Source: Streptomyces puniciscabiei
GTDB lineage: Bacteria; Actinomycetota; Actinomycetes; Streptomycetales; Streptomycetaceae
NCBI RefSeq assembly: GCF_006715785.1
Contig: NZ_VFNX01000001.1
Coordinates: 3,548,501-3,612,500, forward strand
Length of the DNA stretch: 64,000 nucleotides
Reading direction: 5' to 3'
The notes below the pieces were generated by a model. The model had not been told where the DNA came from, searched no databases, and saw nothing but the letters and a program-made list of their open reading frames with translations. Position 1 is the stretch's first letter. Every line of letters begins with the position of its first letter. Shown in pieces: positions 8,232-21,617 of the stretch. The position numbers were made by a program, and so were the translations under genes.

Positions 8232-8816
8232 TCAGTCGCGGGGGAACTCGTCGGTCTTGAGGGTGAGGCCCAGAGCGGTGGTGGTCATGTCGACGTCCGT
8301 GCCGAAGGTGACCGTCAGTTCGCTGACATAGTCGCCGTCCTTCGGCTGGGTGTAGAGGTGGCACTTGCCCTGATAGGGGTCGGCGATGAGGTAGACCGGG
8401 ACCTCGGCGGTGGCGTAGGCCGTCTTCTTCGGGCCGTAGTCGTTGTGTGCCGTGCCCCTTGAGATGACCTCCGCGACGAATTCGACGTCGTCACAGAGCC
8501 AGAGGCCCCTGGGCGTCTTCTCGGCGCCCTCGGCCACGAGCGTGACGTCGGATGCGAAGCCGTTGAGGTGGCCCGGATAGTCCACACGGACGTCCGACTT
8601 GACGCGGTTGCGTGGGTACTTGGTGCGCAACTGCTCGAAAATGCCGGCGATGATCTCCCAGTGAGTGTCCCGCTGCGGCGTCATATGGATGTTGCCCCCG
8701 ACGATCTCGACCTTGTATCCCTCGGGGGTGATTCGCCCAAGCGACTCGAACAGCTTGTCCAGAGTCAGCTCGCCGCTCTCCTCGGCCATCTCGATCCTGT
8801 CTTCAAGGACGGTCAT
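8232..8816 (-). CDS. Uma2 family (DUF820) PD-(D/E)XK-fold protein
   Basis: A 194-residue protein of the Uma2/DUF820 family, which is very abundant in Streptomyces and has a restriction-endonuclease-like fold. The nuclease-core signatures are present: FASDVTLVAEG, then EFVAEVISRGTAHNDYGPK with the acidic residue and a lysine, then VPVYLIADP. Family activity is poorly characterised, so nuclease function is inferred from fold only. The start has a strong GGGGAGGAA site seven bases upstream. No methyltransferase accompanies it, which argues against a classical restriction system. Confidence 0.88.
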   Translation of the reverse strand: MTVLEDRIEMAEESGELTLDKLFESLGRITPEGYKVEIVGGNIHMTPQRDTHWEIIAGIFEQLRTKYPRNRVKSDVRVDYPGHLNGFASDVTLVAEGAEKTPRGLWLCDDVEFVAEVISRGTAHNDYGPKKTAYATAEVPVYLIADPYQGKCHLYTQPKDGDYVSELTVTFGTDVDMTTTALGLTLKTDEFPRD

Positions 8817-8913
8817 CGTGCCGTTCCTCCCCGGCTGCCCCACGCACCGGTGCAGCCGCGCAGTTCAACGATACGCACCGTGACCAGGAGAGGCCGGAAA
8901 TCAGTCAACCTGT

Positions 8914-9588
8914 TCAGGCCGCGTACGCCCGTCCGACCCCCCACGCCTCCCACATCGCCCCCGCGAAGGCCCCCGCGATCCGGTGCTCGCCACTGGCGTT
9001 GGGATGCGTGCCGTCGTAGGTGTCGGAGTGGATGTCGTACCCCTCCGGCCGCGAGGCCAGCAGGACCGGCGACCGGGGCTCGTCCAGGTCGGCGACCGTC
9101 TTAGCCAGCAGGACGTTGAAGAGGTCCACCTGCGCGGCGAAGGGCGCGTCGGCCTCGGCCCGTATGTTCGGGATCACCGGCAGCAGCACCATGCGGATGC
9201 GCGGCCGGGCCTGGCGGGCACTCGCGACGAAGGCCCGCACGTTCTCCGCCGTCTGCTCGGGGTTGGTGTAGAAGCCCAGGTCGATCAGGCCGAGGGAGAC
9301 CAGCAGCACGTCCGCCCGGTGCTCCCGTACCGCGTCGCCGATGAGCGGAGCCATGTGCAGCCAGCCCTCGCCCCAGCCGGCCAGGTGGCGGCGGGGGAAG
9401 TCGGGGTCGGCGTAGGCGTGGGACGTGGGCGCGTCGGTCGCCTTGTCGTAGAGCTCCTCGCGCGGGCCGACGAAGGTGAACGGGCCGTCGTACGTGTCGC
9501 GCAGATGCCGCCACAGCCGGTAGCGCCATGTGTGCTCGCCGGCGCTCCCGATCGTCATGGAGTCACCTACGGGCATGAACCTGAGCAT
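8914..9588 (-). CDS. SGNH/GDSL-type hydrolase
   Basis: A 224-residue esterase/lipase-like hydrolase. The nucleophile block is GDSMT with Ser10, and the catalytic Asp-x-x-His block is DGTHPN with Asp192 and His195 near the C-terminus. Block III usually reads GxND; here it reads SLGLIDLG, a departure also seen in some actinobacterial members. No signal peptide is seen, so the protein is probably cytoplasmic. The ATG at MLRFMPV leaves the standard short spacing before the GDS motif. The substrate is unknown. Confidence 0.85.
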   Translation of the reverse strand: MLRFMPVGDSMTIGSAGEHTWRYRLWRHLRDTYDGPFTFVGPREELYDKATDAPTSHAYADPDFPRRHLAGWGEGWLHMAPLIGDAVREHRADVLLVSLGLIDLGFYTNPEQTAENVRAFVASARQARPRIRMVLLPVIPNIRAEADAPFAAQVDLFNVLLAKTVADLDEPRSPVLLASRPEGYDIHSDTYDGTHPNASGEHRIAGAFAGAMWEAWGVGRAYAA

Positions 9589-9702
9589 CCGCTCATGATG
9601 GACGATCACGGCCGCCGGTGGGATGTGAGGCCCACCACGTCCGGCGAGCCCCGTCGGGCGGGCGCCCGGTGAACGCCCGGAGGGAGTGGCAGTCTTGGGG
9701 GC

Positions 9703-10686
9703 ATGCGTCGATCGTCCGCCGTCCTCGCCGGGTTGCTGCTCGCCGGCGCCTGCGCGCTGCCCGCCTCCGCCGCCGGGAGCGCGGGCGGGGACGGCGACAA
9801 CGGCTTCACCATCAAGGACCCGAGGATCGCCGAGTCCAGCGGGCTCGCCGCCTCCCGCCTCCACCCCGGCATCTACTGGACGCACAACGACAGCGGCGAC
9901 GGGCCGTACGTCTACGCCGTGGACAGCCGGACCGGGAGGACCGTCGCCCGGATCACCCTGCGCGGCATCGGCGCCCCGCGCGACGTCGAGGCCATCTCCA
10001 TCGGGCCGCACAACGAGATCTACCTGGGCGACATCGGCGACAACCTGGGCGGCACGTGGCCGTACGTGTGGATCTACCGGCTGCCCGAGCCGAAGGAGCT
10101 GAGGGACCAGACGGTCACCGCCACCCAGTACGTCGTGAAGTACGCGAACGGACCGCGCGACGCCGAGTCGCTGATCGTCCACCCGAAGACCGGGCGGGTC
10201 TACATCATCGACAAGAAGGAGGACGGCGGGCACCTGTACGAGGGCCCGGCCACCCTGTCCGCCTCCGGCACGAACGTCTTCCGGCCGATCGCCCCCGTCG
10301 ACCTCTGGGCCACGGACGCGGCCTTCTCGCCGGACGGGCGGCAGCTCGCCGTACGCGGCTACCTGGGCGGGATCTACTACGACTGGAACGGCGGCCGGAT
10401 CAAGCGCGAGGGTCAGCTCGACGTGCCCCTGCAGGGACAGGGGGAGGGCGTCTCGTACTCCGTGGACGGGACCAAGCTGCTGTACAGCAGTGAGGGGGCG
10501 GACAGCGAGGTCGTGGCGAAGGACGCGCCGGACCGGCCGGCCTCCGAGTCGCCGTCGCCGCACGGTGGTTCTGTCACGGCCGGGGGTGCGAGCGGTGGCG
10601 GTGGCAGTGGTCTGAAGGTCGGTGCGGCCGTCGCCGCCGGGCTGGCCGCCCTGTTCGGGTTGCGGTGGCTGCGGCGGCGGGGCTGA
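9703..10686 (+). CDS. Secreted or membrane-anchored beta-propeller-like protein
   Basis: A 327-residue protein with an N-terminal Sec signal peptide (RRSSAVLAGLLLAGACALPASAA, residues 2-24). The globular region has repeated propeller-like strands (YWTHNDSGDGPYVYAVD, VEAISIGPHNEIYLGDIGDN, DAAFSPDGRQLAV). A Ser/Gly linker leads to a C-terminal hydrophobic helix and RWLRRRG stop-transfer tail. This suggests a protein exported and then anchored by its C-terminus facing outside. Similar proteins are annotated as WD40-like or phytase-like propellers. Catalytic residues are not evident, and the gene stands alone. Confidence 0.8.
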   Translation: MRRSSAVLAGLLLAGACALPASAAGSAGGDGDNGFTIKDPRIAESSGLAASRLHPGIYWTHNDSGDGPYVYAVDSRTGRTVARITLRGIGAPRDVEAISIGPHNEIYLGDIGDNLGGTWPYVWIYRLPEPKELRDQTVTATQYVVKYANGPRDAESLIVHPKTGRVYIIDKKEDGGHLYEGPATLSASGTNVFRPIAPVDLWATDAAFSPDGRQLAVRGYLGGIYYDWNGGRIKREGQLDVPLQGQGEGVSYSVDGTKLLYSSEGADSEVVAKDAPDRPASESPSPHGGSVTAGGASGGGGSGLKVGAAVAAGLAALFGLRWLRRRG

Positions 10687-10909
10687 CGAGGTCATTCGTC
10701 CTTGGTGAAGCAGGTCGTCGTCATGTCTCCATGGAGGCACCGCGGGCCGCGCCGCACAAGTGCGGGCCGTCCGTGCCTCGGCACCGGGGTGGAGCGGGGC
10801 CGGTGGCGGCGGTGGGGGCGGGACCGGCCCGTCTCGTCCGTGAGCTTCGGGTTCGGGGTGCGCCCGCCGCGAGTTCCGGGGACGGCCGTCCACCGACCAT
10901 GATGTGGGC

Positions 10910-11461
10910 ATGAAGATTCCCGACCGGCGGATCGAACTGTTCACCGGCACCGGCAGCGAGCAGCGGTTCAGCGGCCCCGCGACCGGTGACGAGCGGAACA
11001 TGCTCGTGGCCGTGCTGGACGCCCAGCGTGCCACCCTGAAGCTGAAGTGCTCCGGTCTGGGGCCCGAGTTGGCCCGGCGGTCCGTGTCCCCGTCCTCGCT
11101 CTCCCTGCTCGGCCTCGTCCGGCACCTCGCCGACGTGGAACGCCGCTGGTTCCGGGCCGTGCTCGCCGGACAGGAGGTCGAGCTGCGCTTCTCCTCCACG
11201 GACGCCCCCGAGGGCGACTTCGACGGCGCCGATCCCGATCCCGGGGTCGTCGCGGAGTCCTGGGCGGCCTGGCACGACGAGGTGGCCTTCGCGGAGGCCT
11301 TCGTCGCCGAGGCGGCGCACCTCGACATCGAGGGCCACGACGCCTGGCGGGGGACCGTCTCCCTGCGCTGGGTGCTCGTCCACATGATCGAGGAGTACGC
11401 CCGGCACAACGGACACGCCGACCTGCTCCGCGAACGCATCGACGGCGCGGTCGGGGTGTGA
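10910..11461 (+). CDS. DinB/DUF664 family protein (mycothiol-transferase type)
   Basis: A 183-residue four-helix-bundle protein of the DinB superfamily, whose actinobacterial members bind a divalent metal through three histidines and often act as mycothiol-dependent transferases. The first His is in LVRHLADVERRWF at about residue 70. The other two are in the C-terminal helix (WVLVHMIEEYARHNGHAD). The length and ending match the DUF664 family. The ATG was chosen over a GTG two codons upstream. The role is probably detoxification, inferred from the family only. The 220 bases before it hold no recognisable feature. Confidence 0.85.
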   Translation: MKIPDRRIELFTGTGSEQRFSGPATGDERNMLVAVLDAQRATLKLKCSGLGPELARRSVSPSSLSLLGLVRHLADVERRWFRAVLAGQEVELRFSSTDAPEGDFDGADPDPGVVAESWAAWHDEVAFAEAFVAEAAHLDIEGHDAWRGTVSLRWVLVHMIEEYARHNGHADLLRERIDGAVGV

Positions 11462-11555
11462 CCGGGCGCGCGCTGCCCGCACGGGCCCCGGACGCCGCAA
11501 GGGCGCCCCGCGGAACGTGCTCCGCAAGGCGCCCTTCACCGTCGTACCCGGGAGG

Positions 11556-15771
<4,216 letters not shown>

Positions 15772-15941
15772 CCGTGCGGGCCGGTGTCCGGTGGAGGCGG
15801 TGCAAGCGAGAGACGGAGGCGCGAAGTGCCCGAGGAGGACGGCAGGTCGGCCGTGCCGTCCGGCATCCACGGCGTGCTGCCCGTCCTGGGAGCAGGGCGA
15901 GAGGGCGCTGTGGCCCCTGGGGAACCCTGCCGTCCGGTATC

Positions 15942-16120
15942 GGCGCGGTCGTGTGCGGCCACACCCACATGCCCTATGTCCGTCGGCGCAGGGCCGTCCG
16001 GTGGCCGCCCCCGGCAGTGTCGGCATGCCCTACGGCCGCCCCGGTGCCCACTGGCGCCTCCTGGGCCCCGGCACCGACCTGCGGGTGACGTCGTACGACA
16101 TACCGGCGGCATGGGGACCG
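15942..16120 (+). pseudogene. Decayed metallophosphoesterase, C-terminal remnant
   Basis: One frame reads GAVVCGHTHMPYVRRRR, which carries the GHTH metal-binding motif of calcineurin-like phosphoesterases. After about 15 codons the similarity continues in another frame as GRPVAAPGSVGMPYGRPG and AHWRLLGPGTDLRVTSYD, the usual NPGSVG-type end of the same family. The N-terminal two thirds are absent. A frameshift plus a missing 5' part indicate a dead gene. The rest of the 415-base interval on either side holds nothing recognisable. Confidence 0.7.
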
Positions 16121-16186
16121 AAGCACGGGCGGGGTGGTTCGTAGGGTGAGGTGACCGGTTGATCTTGTGATTGCGAAGGAACGCGC

Positions 16187-17308
16187 ATGTCCCTCACCCT
16201 GCGGACCATCTCCCCTGCCGAGCACCTCGCCTTCGTGGCGGGCCGCCCCTCCGTCAGTCATCTGCAGGTGCCGTCGTGGGGGGACGTGAAAGCGGAGTGG
16301 AAGGCGGAGAGCCTCGGGTGGTTCGAGCCGGACGGGCGGCTCGTCGGGGTCGGGCTGGTGCTGCTCAGGCCGCTGCCGAGGATCAGGCGCTACCTGGCCT
16401 ATCTGCCGGAGGGGCCGGTCATCGACTGGGACACGCCCGAGCTGGAGCGCTGGCTGGAGCCGATGCTCGCCCATCTCAAGGGGCTGGGCGCGTTCTCGGT
16501 GAAGATGGGCCCGCCCGTGGTGACCCGGCGCTGGAGTCCCGAGGCGGTCAAGGCCGCGATCGCCGACCCGGACGCGCACCGGCTGCGGGACGTGCCGCCG
16601 ACCTCGTCCGAGCAGCGCGGCGCCGACCTGGCCGAGCGGCTGCGCCGGATGGGCTGGCGGCAGTCGGAACCGGGCGGAGAGGAGGGCTTCGCCGCGGGCC
16701 AGCCCCGGTACGTCTGCCAAGTGCCGCTCGCCGGGCGGTCGTTGGACGACATCCAGCGGGGCCTCAACCAGCAGTGGCGGCGCAACATCAAGAAGGCGGA
16801 GAAGGCGGGGGTGAAGGTCGTCCGGGGCGGCTACGAGGACCTGCCGGTCTTCTACCGGCTGTACACCGAGACCGCCGAGCGCGACCGGTTCCTCCCGCGC
16901 CCGCTGTCGTACTTCCAGCGCATGTGGACCGCGCTCACCGCCGAGGACCCCGACCGGATGCGGCTGTACCTCGCCCACCACGACGGCGATGTCCTCGCCG
17001 CGGCCACGATGCTGACCGTCGGCGGGCACGTCTGGTATTCCTACGGCGCCTCCACCGCCCGCAAGCGCGAGGTGCAGCCGAACAACGCGATGCAGTGGCG
17101 GATGATGTGCGACGCCCACGAACTCGGCGCGCACGTCTACGACTTCCGGGGCATCACCGACACCCTGGAGGAGTCCGACCACCTCCTCGGCCTGCTGCGC
17201 TTCAAGGTGGGCGCGGGCGGCGAGGCCGTGGAGTACGTGGGCGAGTGGGACCTCCCGCTGAACCGCCTGCTGCACACGGCACTCGGCCTCTACCTGGCCC
17301 GGCGCTGA
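16187..17308 (+). CDS. FemABX-type aminoacyltransferase (FemX-like)
   Basis: A 373-residue peptidoglycan-bridge enzyme that transfers an amino acid from aminoacyl-tRNA to the lysine or diaminopimelate side chain of lipid II; Streptomyces uses such an enzyme for the first glycine. It has two GNAT-like halves. Typical motifs are HLQVPSWGDVK near the N-terminus, QQWRRNIKKAEKAGV before the second half, and AQWRMM-like NNAMQWRMMCDAHELGA with DFRGI near the C-terminus. No coiled-coil arm is visible. AAGGAA lies upstream of the ATG. Whether it is the essential FemX or a paralogue needs comparison with the whole genome. Confidence 0.87.
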   Translation: MSLTLRTISPAEHLAFVAGRPSVSHLQVPSWGDVKAEWKAESLGWFEPDGRLVGVGLVLLRPLPRIRRYLAYLPEGPVIDWDTPELERWLEPMLAHLKGLGAFSVKMGPPVVTRRWSPEAVKAAIADPDAHRLRDVPPTSSEQRGADLAERLRRMGWRQSEPGGEEGFAAGQPRYVCQVPLAGRSLDDIQRGLNQQWRRNIKKAEKAGVKVVRGGYEDLPVFYRLYTETAERDRFLPRPLSYFQRMWTALTAEDPDRMRLYLAHHDGDVLAAATMLTVGGHVWYSYGASTARKREVQPNNAMQWRMMCDAHELGAHVYDFRGITDTLEESDHLLGLLRFKVGAGGEAVEYVGEWDLPLNRLLHTALGLYLARR

Positions 17309-17310
17309 TG

Positions 17311-17327
17311 CCGCCGTTAAAAGGCGG
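17311..17327. terminator. Short hairpin after the FemX-like gene
   Basis: CCGCC and GGCGG arms enclose GTTAAAA immediately after the stop codon. The stem is only five base pairs and no T-run follows, so it is a weak candidate. A second small dyad, TGAGAG-AA-CTCTCA, lies at 17340-17353. Confidence 0.35.
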
Positions 17328-17402
17328 TCCTCAGGCTCATGAGAGAACTCTCAGCTTCGGGGGCCGTCCCTCAGGATTCACCAAGCTATTCACAGCGTCC
17401 CT

Positions 17403-17951
17403 TTGCCATTTTTGACCTCCGGCGGCCAGCTGCAGCGCCTGGCCATCGCCCGCGCCATCCTGCGCGACTCCCCCGTCCTGGTCCTGGACGAGCCGACGAC
17501 GGGCCTGGACGCGCTGGCCGCCCGCCGCGTCGTCAAACCCCCGCGCCGCCTGATGACCGGCCGTACGACGATCATGATCACCCACGACCTCAACCCCGCC
17601 CCCGACGCCGACCGCATCCTCGTGGTCGACCGCGGCCGGATCGTGGAGACGGGCCGCCACGACGAACTCCTGGCCCGGGGCGGGCCCTACTGGCGGCTGC
17701 ACCGCTCGCAGAACAACGCGGCGATGGACACCGGCGAGCTGCGCATGCCGCTGTGGGGGGAGCGGCAGACGCCGGGGCCGGTGTACGAGCCCGCGCCGGC
17801 GTACCAGCAGCCGTACGGTCACGGCCCCTACGCGCATGAACCCCACGCGCATGACCCCTACGCCCAGGACCCGTACGCCGCCCCCGTCCCCACCACTCTC
17901 CCCGACGGCCGCCCCCTCCTCCGTGACGAGGAGGCCTGGCCGGGCATCTGA
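17403..17951 (+). pseudogene. 5'-truncated ABC transporter ATP-binding fragment
   Basis: The frame opens at a TTG and within six codons enters the ABC signature SGGQLQRLAIARAIL. It then has Walker B (VLVLDEPTTGLDA) and the H-loop (TTIMITHDL). Walker A, the Q-loop and any transmembrane domain are missing, so it cannot hydrolyse ATP on its own. The C-terminus has an unusual His/Tyr/Pro-rich tail with HAHDPYAQDPYA repeats, ending LRDEEAWPGI. No upstream half is found; the FemX-like gene ends 95 bases away. Deletion of the 5' part of an exporter of the ABCB type is the simplest reading. Confidence 0.75.
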
Positions 17952-18063
17952 CTTCCAGCATCCGGGACAGTTCCTTAAAGGGTTCACGCACCTGTCAAAG
18001 TCCATTACCCTGGACCCAGTAGTACATCGAGCTGAACGAACCCGATCAAACACAGGACCGCCC

Positions 18064-18996
18064 GTGACCGCCACCTCCAGCACCGCAGCGCCCACCTCGG
18101 TCACCCCCCTCGGAAGGCAGAGCCGCTTCGGTTCGCTCGGCCCCGTGGGCCTGGTGCTGGCCGGCGGTATCTCGGTCCAGTTCGGCGGGGCCCTGGCGGT
18201 GACCCTGATGCCTCGCGCCGGTGCGCCGGGCGTGGTCACCCTCCGCCTCCTCGCCGCGGCGATCGTCCTCCTCCTGGTCTGCCGCCCCCGGCTGCGCGGC
18301 CACTCCCGCGCCGACTGGGGCACGGTGATCGCCTTCGGCATCGCCATGGGCGCGATGAACGGCCTCTTCTACGAGGCCGTCGCCCGCATCCCGCTGGGCC
18401 CGGCGGTCACCCTGGAGGTCCTGGGCCCCCTGACCCTCTCGGTCCTGGCCTCCCGCCGCGCGATCAACGCGCTGTGGGCGGCCCTGGCCCTGCTCGGCGT
18501 CTTCCTGCTGAGCGGCGGAGGCTTCGGCAGCCTCGACCCCACAGGTGTCGGATTCGCCCTGGGCGCCGGCGCCATGTGGGCGGTCTACATACTCTTCAGC
18601 GCCCGTACGGGCCGCCGCTTCCCCCAGGCGGACGGCCTGGCCCTGGCCATGGCCGTAGCGGCCGTCCTCTTCCTCCCGATCGGCATCGCCTCGGCGGGCT
18701 CCCGCCTCCTGAACCCCACCACCGTCGCCCTCGGTTCCGCCGTGGCCCTGCTCTCCTCGGTCCTCCCCTACACCCTCGAACTCCTGGCCCTGCGCCGCCT
18801 CCCCGCCTCCACCTTCGCGATCCTGATGAGCCTGGAACCGGCGATAGCGGCAACGGCCGGCTTGCTGATCCTCGGCCAGTCCCTCTCCCTGCCCCAGGCC
18901 GCCGCCATCGCGTTGGTCATCGCGGCGAGCATCGGCGCGGTCCGCACCCAGGTGGGGCGGGGCAAGGCCAGGGTCGAACCGGCCCCGGAGGCCTGA
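18064..18996 (+). CDS. EamA/DMT family transporter (RhtA-like)
   Basis: A 310-residue drug/metabolite transporter with ten hydrophobic helices arranged as two EamA repeats. The first repeat contains FGIAMGAMNGLFYEAVARIPLG and ends LTLSVLASRR. The second starts GVGFALGAGAMWAVYILFSA and ends LMSLEPAIAATAG. This pattern matches the RhtA/YdcZ-like amino-acid or metabolite efflux branch. The GTG start is preceded by CAGGACC; the frame is open further upstream but that part overlaps the ABC remnant. It is likely monocistronic, and its substrate is unresolved. Confidence 0.9.
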   Translation: MTATSSTAAPTSVTPLGRQSRFGSLGPVGLVLAGGISVQFGGALAVTLMPRAGAPGVVTLRLLAAAIVLLLVCRPRLRGHSRADWGTVIAFGIAMGAMNGLFYEAVARIPLGPAVTLEVLGPLTLSVLASRRAINALWAALALLGVFLLSGGGFGSLDPTGVGFALGAGAMWAVYILFSARTGRRFPQADGLALAMAVAAVLFLPIGIASAGSRLLNPTTVALGSAVALLSSVLPYTLELLALRRLPASTFAILMSLEPAIAATAGLLILGQSLSLPQAAAIALVIAASIGAVRTQVGRGKARVEPAPEA

Positions 18997-19235
18997 CGGG
19001 CGCGTGACCTCGCCGCTCCCCGTGAGGGGCCGGTCGACGTGACGAGCATCGACCGGTTGACCCGCTCGCACGACCAGCGCATCGTCAGGGGGAGTCGCGA
19101 TGCCTCTGCGGCGTGGTCGGGCGCCGTGCCGTGCGGCCCCGCTGTGCGGGCAGGCGCCGGGGGTTCTGTCAGTCCCGTGCCTCCGCTCTCGCCGTGGCCG
19201 CGGCAGCGACGGCCGGGGCAGGGGGCGCGGGCCGG

Positions 19236-19699
19236 GCCGGCCGAGGAACTCGGCGAGGTCCGGGGTGGTGGCGGGCAGGAAGCCGTGCCGGACGGCGGTG
19301 GCGATCGAGGTGAGCATGGGCGGCTGGAACGGCGGCAGTCCGGGGCCGTCGTCGAGGAGTCGGCGCCGGTGCTCGGCCGGGCTGATGGTGCGGTGCGCGA
19401 CCCCCGGCCGACCGGCGACCTGCGCGGCGGTGATCGGCATGCCGACAAGGTCGTACACGCCCCGCGTGCCGGTCCGGATCCGCCGCGACGATCGCCGCCG
19501 CCCCGGCGAGATCCGCGCGCGACCGCGGCCAGGCGCCCTCGCCGAACGCGGACTCCACGACCCCCTCGGCCGCCCACCGGAGCAGGCCGCCGAAGAGCCC
19601 GGCGTGCAGGCCGTTGAGCAGAATCGTGCACGGCAGTCCGCTCTCCCGCACCAGGCGTTCGGTCGCCCGGTGCGCGAGCGCGAAACCGACCCGCCGCGC
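19236..19699 (-). pseudogene. Decayed NmrA-like NAD(P)-binding protein, C-terminal remnant
   Basis: On the minus strand a frame following an upstream stop reads GFALAHRATERLVRESG, PCTILLNGLHAGLFGGLL and ADLAGAAAIVAADP. Near 19480 the similarity jumps one base to a frame reading GVYDLVGMPITAAQV, ISPAEHRRRLLDDG and TPDLAEFLGRPG. Together these are the middle and C-terminus of NmrA/atypical-SDR proteins. The Rossmann glycine motif is absent and no start codon exists. The remaining bases between 18997 and 19747 contain no other gene that I can support. Confidence 0.65.
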
Positions 19700-19747
19700 C
19701 TACGACGAGACCCACCCCGACCACGACATCCGCTGAGGACCGCCACC

Positions 19748-20737
19748 GTGCCGCGTACCACCCCGCCCCGCCCCCTCGACATAGAGGCGATCTTCCCCGA
19801 GCTCTCCGCGATGCGCCGGCCGGCCACACGGCTGCACCCCCGGCGCGGCACACCCACGGCCGGTGACAGCTCGGTCGGCGGCCCCATGCTGTGGCCCGCC
19901 GACGAGCCCTGGCCGGTGTGCACGGTGCCGCACAAGCGCCACAGCGGTTACCGGTACGCCGATGTGCTGCGTGAGCGGGAGATCCAGGAGCGGGCCCTGC
20001 GGCGCGATCCGCGGGGGACGACGCGCGAGGAGGACCAGGAGATCGCCGGGTTCAGGCGCGGCCGACACGCCCCGCAGCTCTCCGACACGGACCCCATCCC
20101 GCTGATCGCCGTCGCCCAGCTGTACCGGCGCGACGTCCCCGGCCTGCCCGACACCGGTGAGGGCGACCTGCTCCAGGTGTTCTGGTGCGGATACGAGAGA
20201 CACGGCGACAGCCGCCATGAGCCGTACGTGCATGTGCGCCGGCGCCGCTCCCAGGACGTCGGCGCGGTCCTGACCGAGCAGCCGGTACCCGAGGTCGTCG
20301 GCCGCACCGAACTCGTCCCGGCCCCCTGCGTCCTGCACCCCGAGGAAATCACCGAGCTCCCCTGGTTCGAGGAGCTCGAACTCTCCCTGCAGGACCGCAT
20401 CGCCGAGTGGGCGGGACCGGACGACGAGGGCGACGGGTACGTCTCCGATCTGTCCATCGCCCCCGGCTGGAAGGTCGGCGGCCACATCGCGTGGAACCTC
20501 ACCGGCCCGACGGCCCTGAACTGTCCCACCTGCGGCGCGGAGCTCTTCCCGCTCCTCACCGCGGCGTCCTGCGAGTGGGACTCCAGCACGACGAGCTGGA
20601 TCCCGTACGAGGACCGGCCGACGGCGGATGCCGGACGGGCCTGCGGCCCCACGGAGGTCTCGCCGGGGCGGGGCCGCCTGGTCGTCGCCGTATGCCCGGG
20701 CGACCCGCGACACCCGGTCCGGCTGATCAGTCAGTGA
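19748..20737 (+). CDS. Conserved hypothetical protein, DUF1963-like
   Basis: A 329-residue soluble protein. It contains [15 protein letters not shown] near residue 40, [22 protein letters not shown] and a domain of about 200 residues. The C-terminal part [14 protein letters not shown] and [12 protein letters not shown] includes a CxxC pair that may bind zinc. These fit the YwqG/DUF1963 style of actinobacterial immunity or hypothetical proteins, but I am not certain of the family. The GTG start has GAGG nine bases upstream. There is no partner toxin nearby. It lies between a decayed gene and the catabolic operon, facing the operon's direction. Confidence 0.75.
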   Translation: MPRTTPPRPLDIEAIFPELSAMRRPATRLHPRRGTPTAGDSSVGGPMLWPADEPWPVCTVPHKRHSGYRYADVLREREIQERALRRDPRGTTREEDQEIAGFRRGRHAPQLSDTDPIPLIAVAQLYRRDVPGLPDTGEGDLLQVFWCGYERHGDSRHEPYVHVRRRRSQDVGAVLTEQPVPEVVGRTELVPAPCVLHPEEITELPWFEELELSLQDRIAEWAGPDDEGDGYVSDLSIAPGWKVGGHIAWNLTGPTALNCPTCGAELFPLLTAASCEWDSSTTSWIPYEDRPTADAGRACGPTEVSPGRGRLVVAVCPGDPRHPVRLISQ

Positions 20738-20778
20738 CCGGACGAAGGCCGCCCGAGACCCGGCCTCACCAATTCATG

Positions 20779-20790
20779 CAAGCATGCTTG
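20779..20790. promoter_or_regulatory. Perfect palindrome CAAGCATGCTTG upstream of the AtuA operon
   Basis: A 12-base perfect dyad lies 32 bases before the first start codon of the eight-gene operon, in an AT-richer patch (ATTGTTTTTTG follows). It is a candidate operator. The TetR gene that closes the operon is the obvious candidate protein, by inference only. Confidence 0.5.
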
Positions 20791-20822
20791 ATTGTTTTTT
20801 GCTCCGCTGCCATGCTCCCCCC

Positions 20823-21617
20823 ATGGCCGACCCGACGCCCGTCATCGACGACCTGCGTGCCGAGAGCGACGAACTGGACCGACTGATTGCCGAGTTGACG
20901 CCGGAGCAGTGGAGGCTCGCCACCCCCGCGCCCGGCTGGACCCTCGCCCACCAGATCGCCCACCTCGCCTGGACCGACCGCTCGGCCCTGCTGGCCGTCA
21001 CCGATGCCCGTGCCTTCCAGGCGCTGGTCGAGAAGGCGCTCGCCGCCCCGGACTCCTTCGTGGACGAAGGCGCGGAGGACGGCGCCCGGCTCCCGCCCGG
21101 CGAGCTGCTGCGTACATGGCGCACCGGACGGGACGCCCTCGACCGGGCCCTGCGCACCGCACCACCCGGCGCCCGTTTCCCCTGGTACGGCCCGCCCATG
21201 TCCGCAGCCTCCATGGCCACGGCCCGTCTTATGGAGACCTGGGCCCACGGGCTGGACATCGCCGACGCCCTGGGTGTGGTGCGCCCACCCACCGACCGGC
21301 TCAGGCATGTGGCGCGGCTCGGGGTCCGTACCCGGGACTTCGCCCACACCGTCCACGGGCTCACCCCTCCGGTGGAGGAATTCCGGGTGGAACTGACGGC
21401 AGAAGACGGCGAGGTGTGGGCATACGGCCCCGAGGACGCCCCCCAGCGCGTCACCGGCCCCGCCCTCGACTTCTGCCTCCTGGTCACCCAGCGCGCCCAC
21501 CGGTCCGACCTCGCCCTGAGCGCCGTCGGCCCGGACGCCGGCCGCTGGCTGGACATCGCACAGGCCTTCGCGGGCCCGCCCGGCAGCGGCCGCCCGTCGA
21601 AGGGGGACCCGGCATGA
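20823..21617 (+). CDS. TIGR03084-type metal-binding MDMPI/DinB-fold protein
   Basis: A 264-residue protein with an N-terminal mycothiol-dependent maleylpyruvate isomerase-like helical bundle. The putative metal histidines are in [12 protein letters not shown] (about residue 48) and [14 protein letters not shown] (about residue 148). It is followed by a C-terminal domain of the TIGR03084 family. The chemistry is unknown; a role in handling thiol or CoA intermediates is inferred from the family and operon. It is the first gene of the operon, and its stop overlaps the next start by four bases (ATGA), implying coupled translation. Confidence 0.85.
   Translation: MADPTPVIDDLRAESDELDRLIAELTPEQWRLATPAPGWTLAHQIAHLAWTDRSALLAVTDARAFQALVEKALAAPDSFVDEGAEDGARLPPGELLRTWRTGRDALDRALRTAPPGARFPWYGPPMSAASMATARLMETWAHGLDIADALGVVRPPTDRLRHVARLGVRTRDFAHTVHGLTPPVEEFRVELTAEDGEVWAYGPEDAPQRVTGPALDFCLLVTQRAHRSDLALSAVGPDAGRWLDIAQAFAGPPGSGRPSKGDPA

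Noticed and set aside
8914..11439. 841-codon minus-strand frame ending in the GDSL hydrolase
   Set aside because: Only the last 225 codons have SGNH motifs; the upstream part is antisense to the secreted propeller and DinB genes, so the start was placed at 9588.
17836..18063. Upstream extension of the DMT transporter frame
   Set aside because: Overlaps the 3' end of the ABC remnant and adds low-complexity sequence; a GTG with AGGA nearby fits the transporter's N-terminus better.
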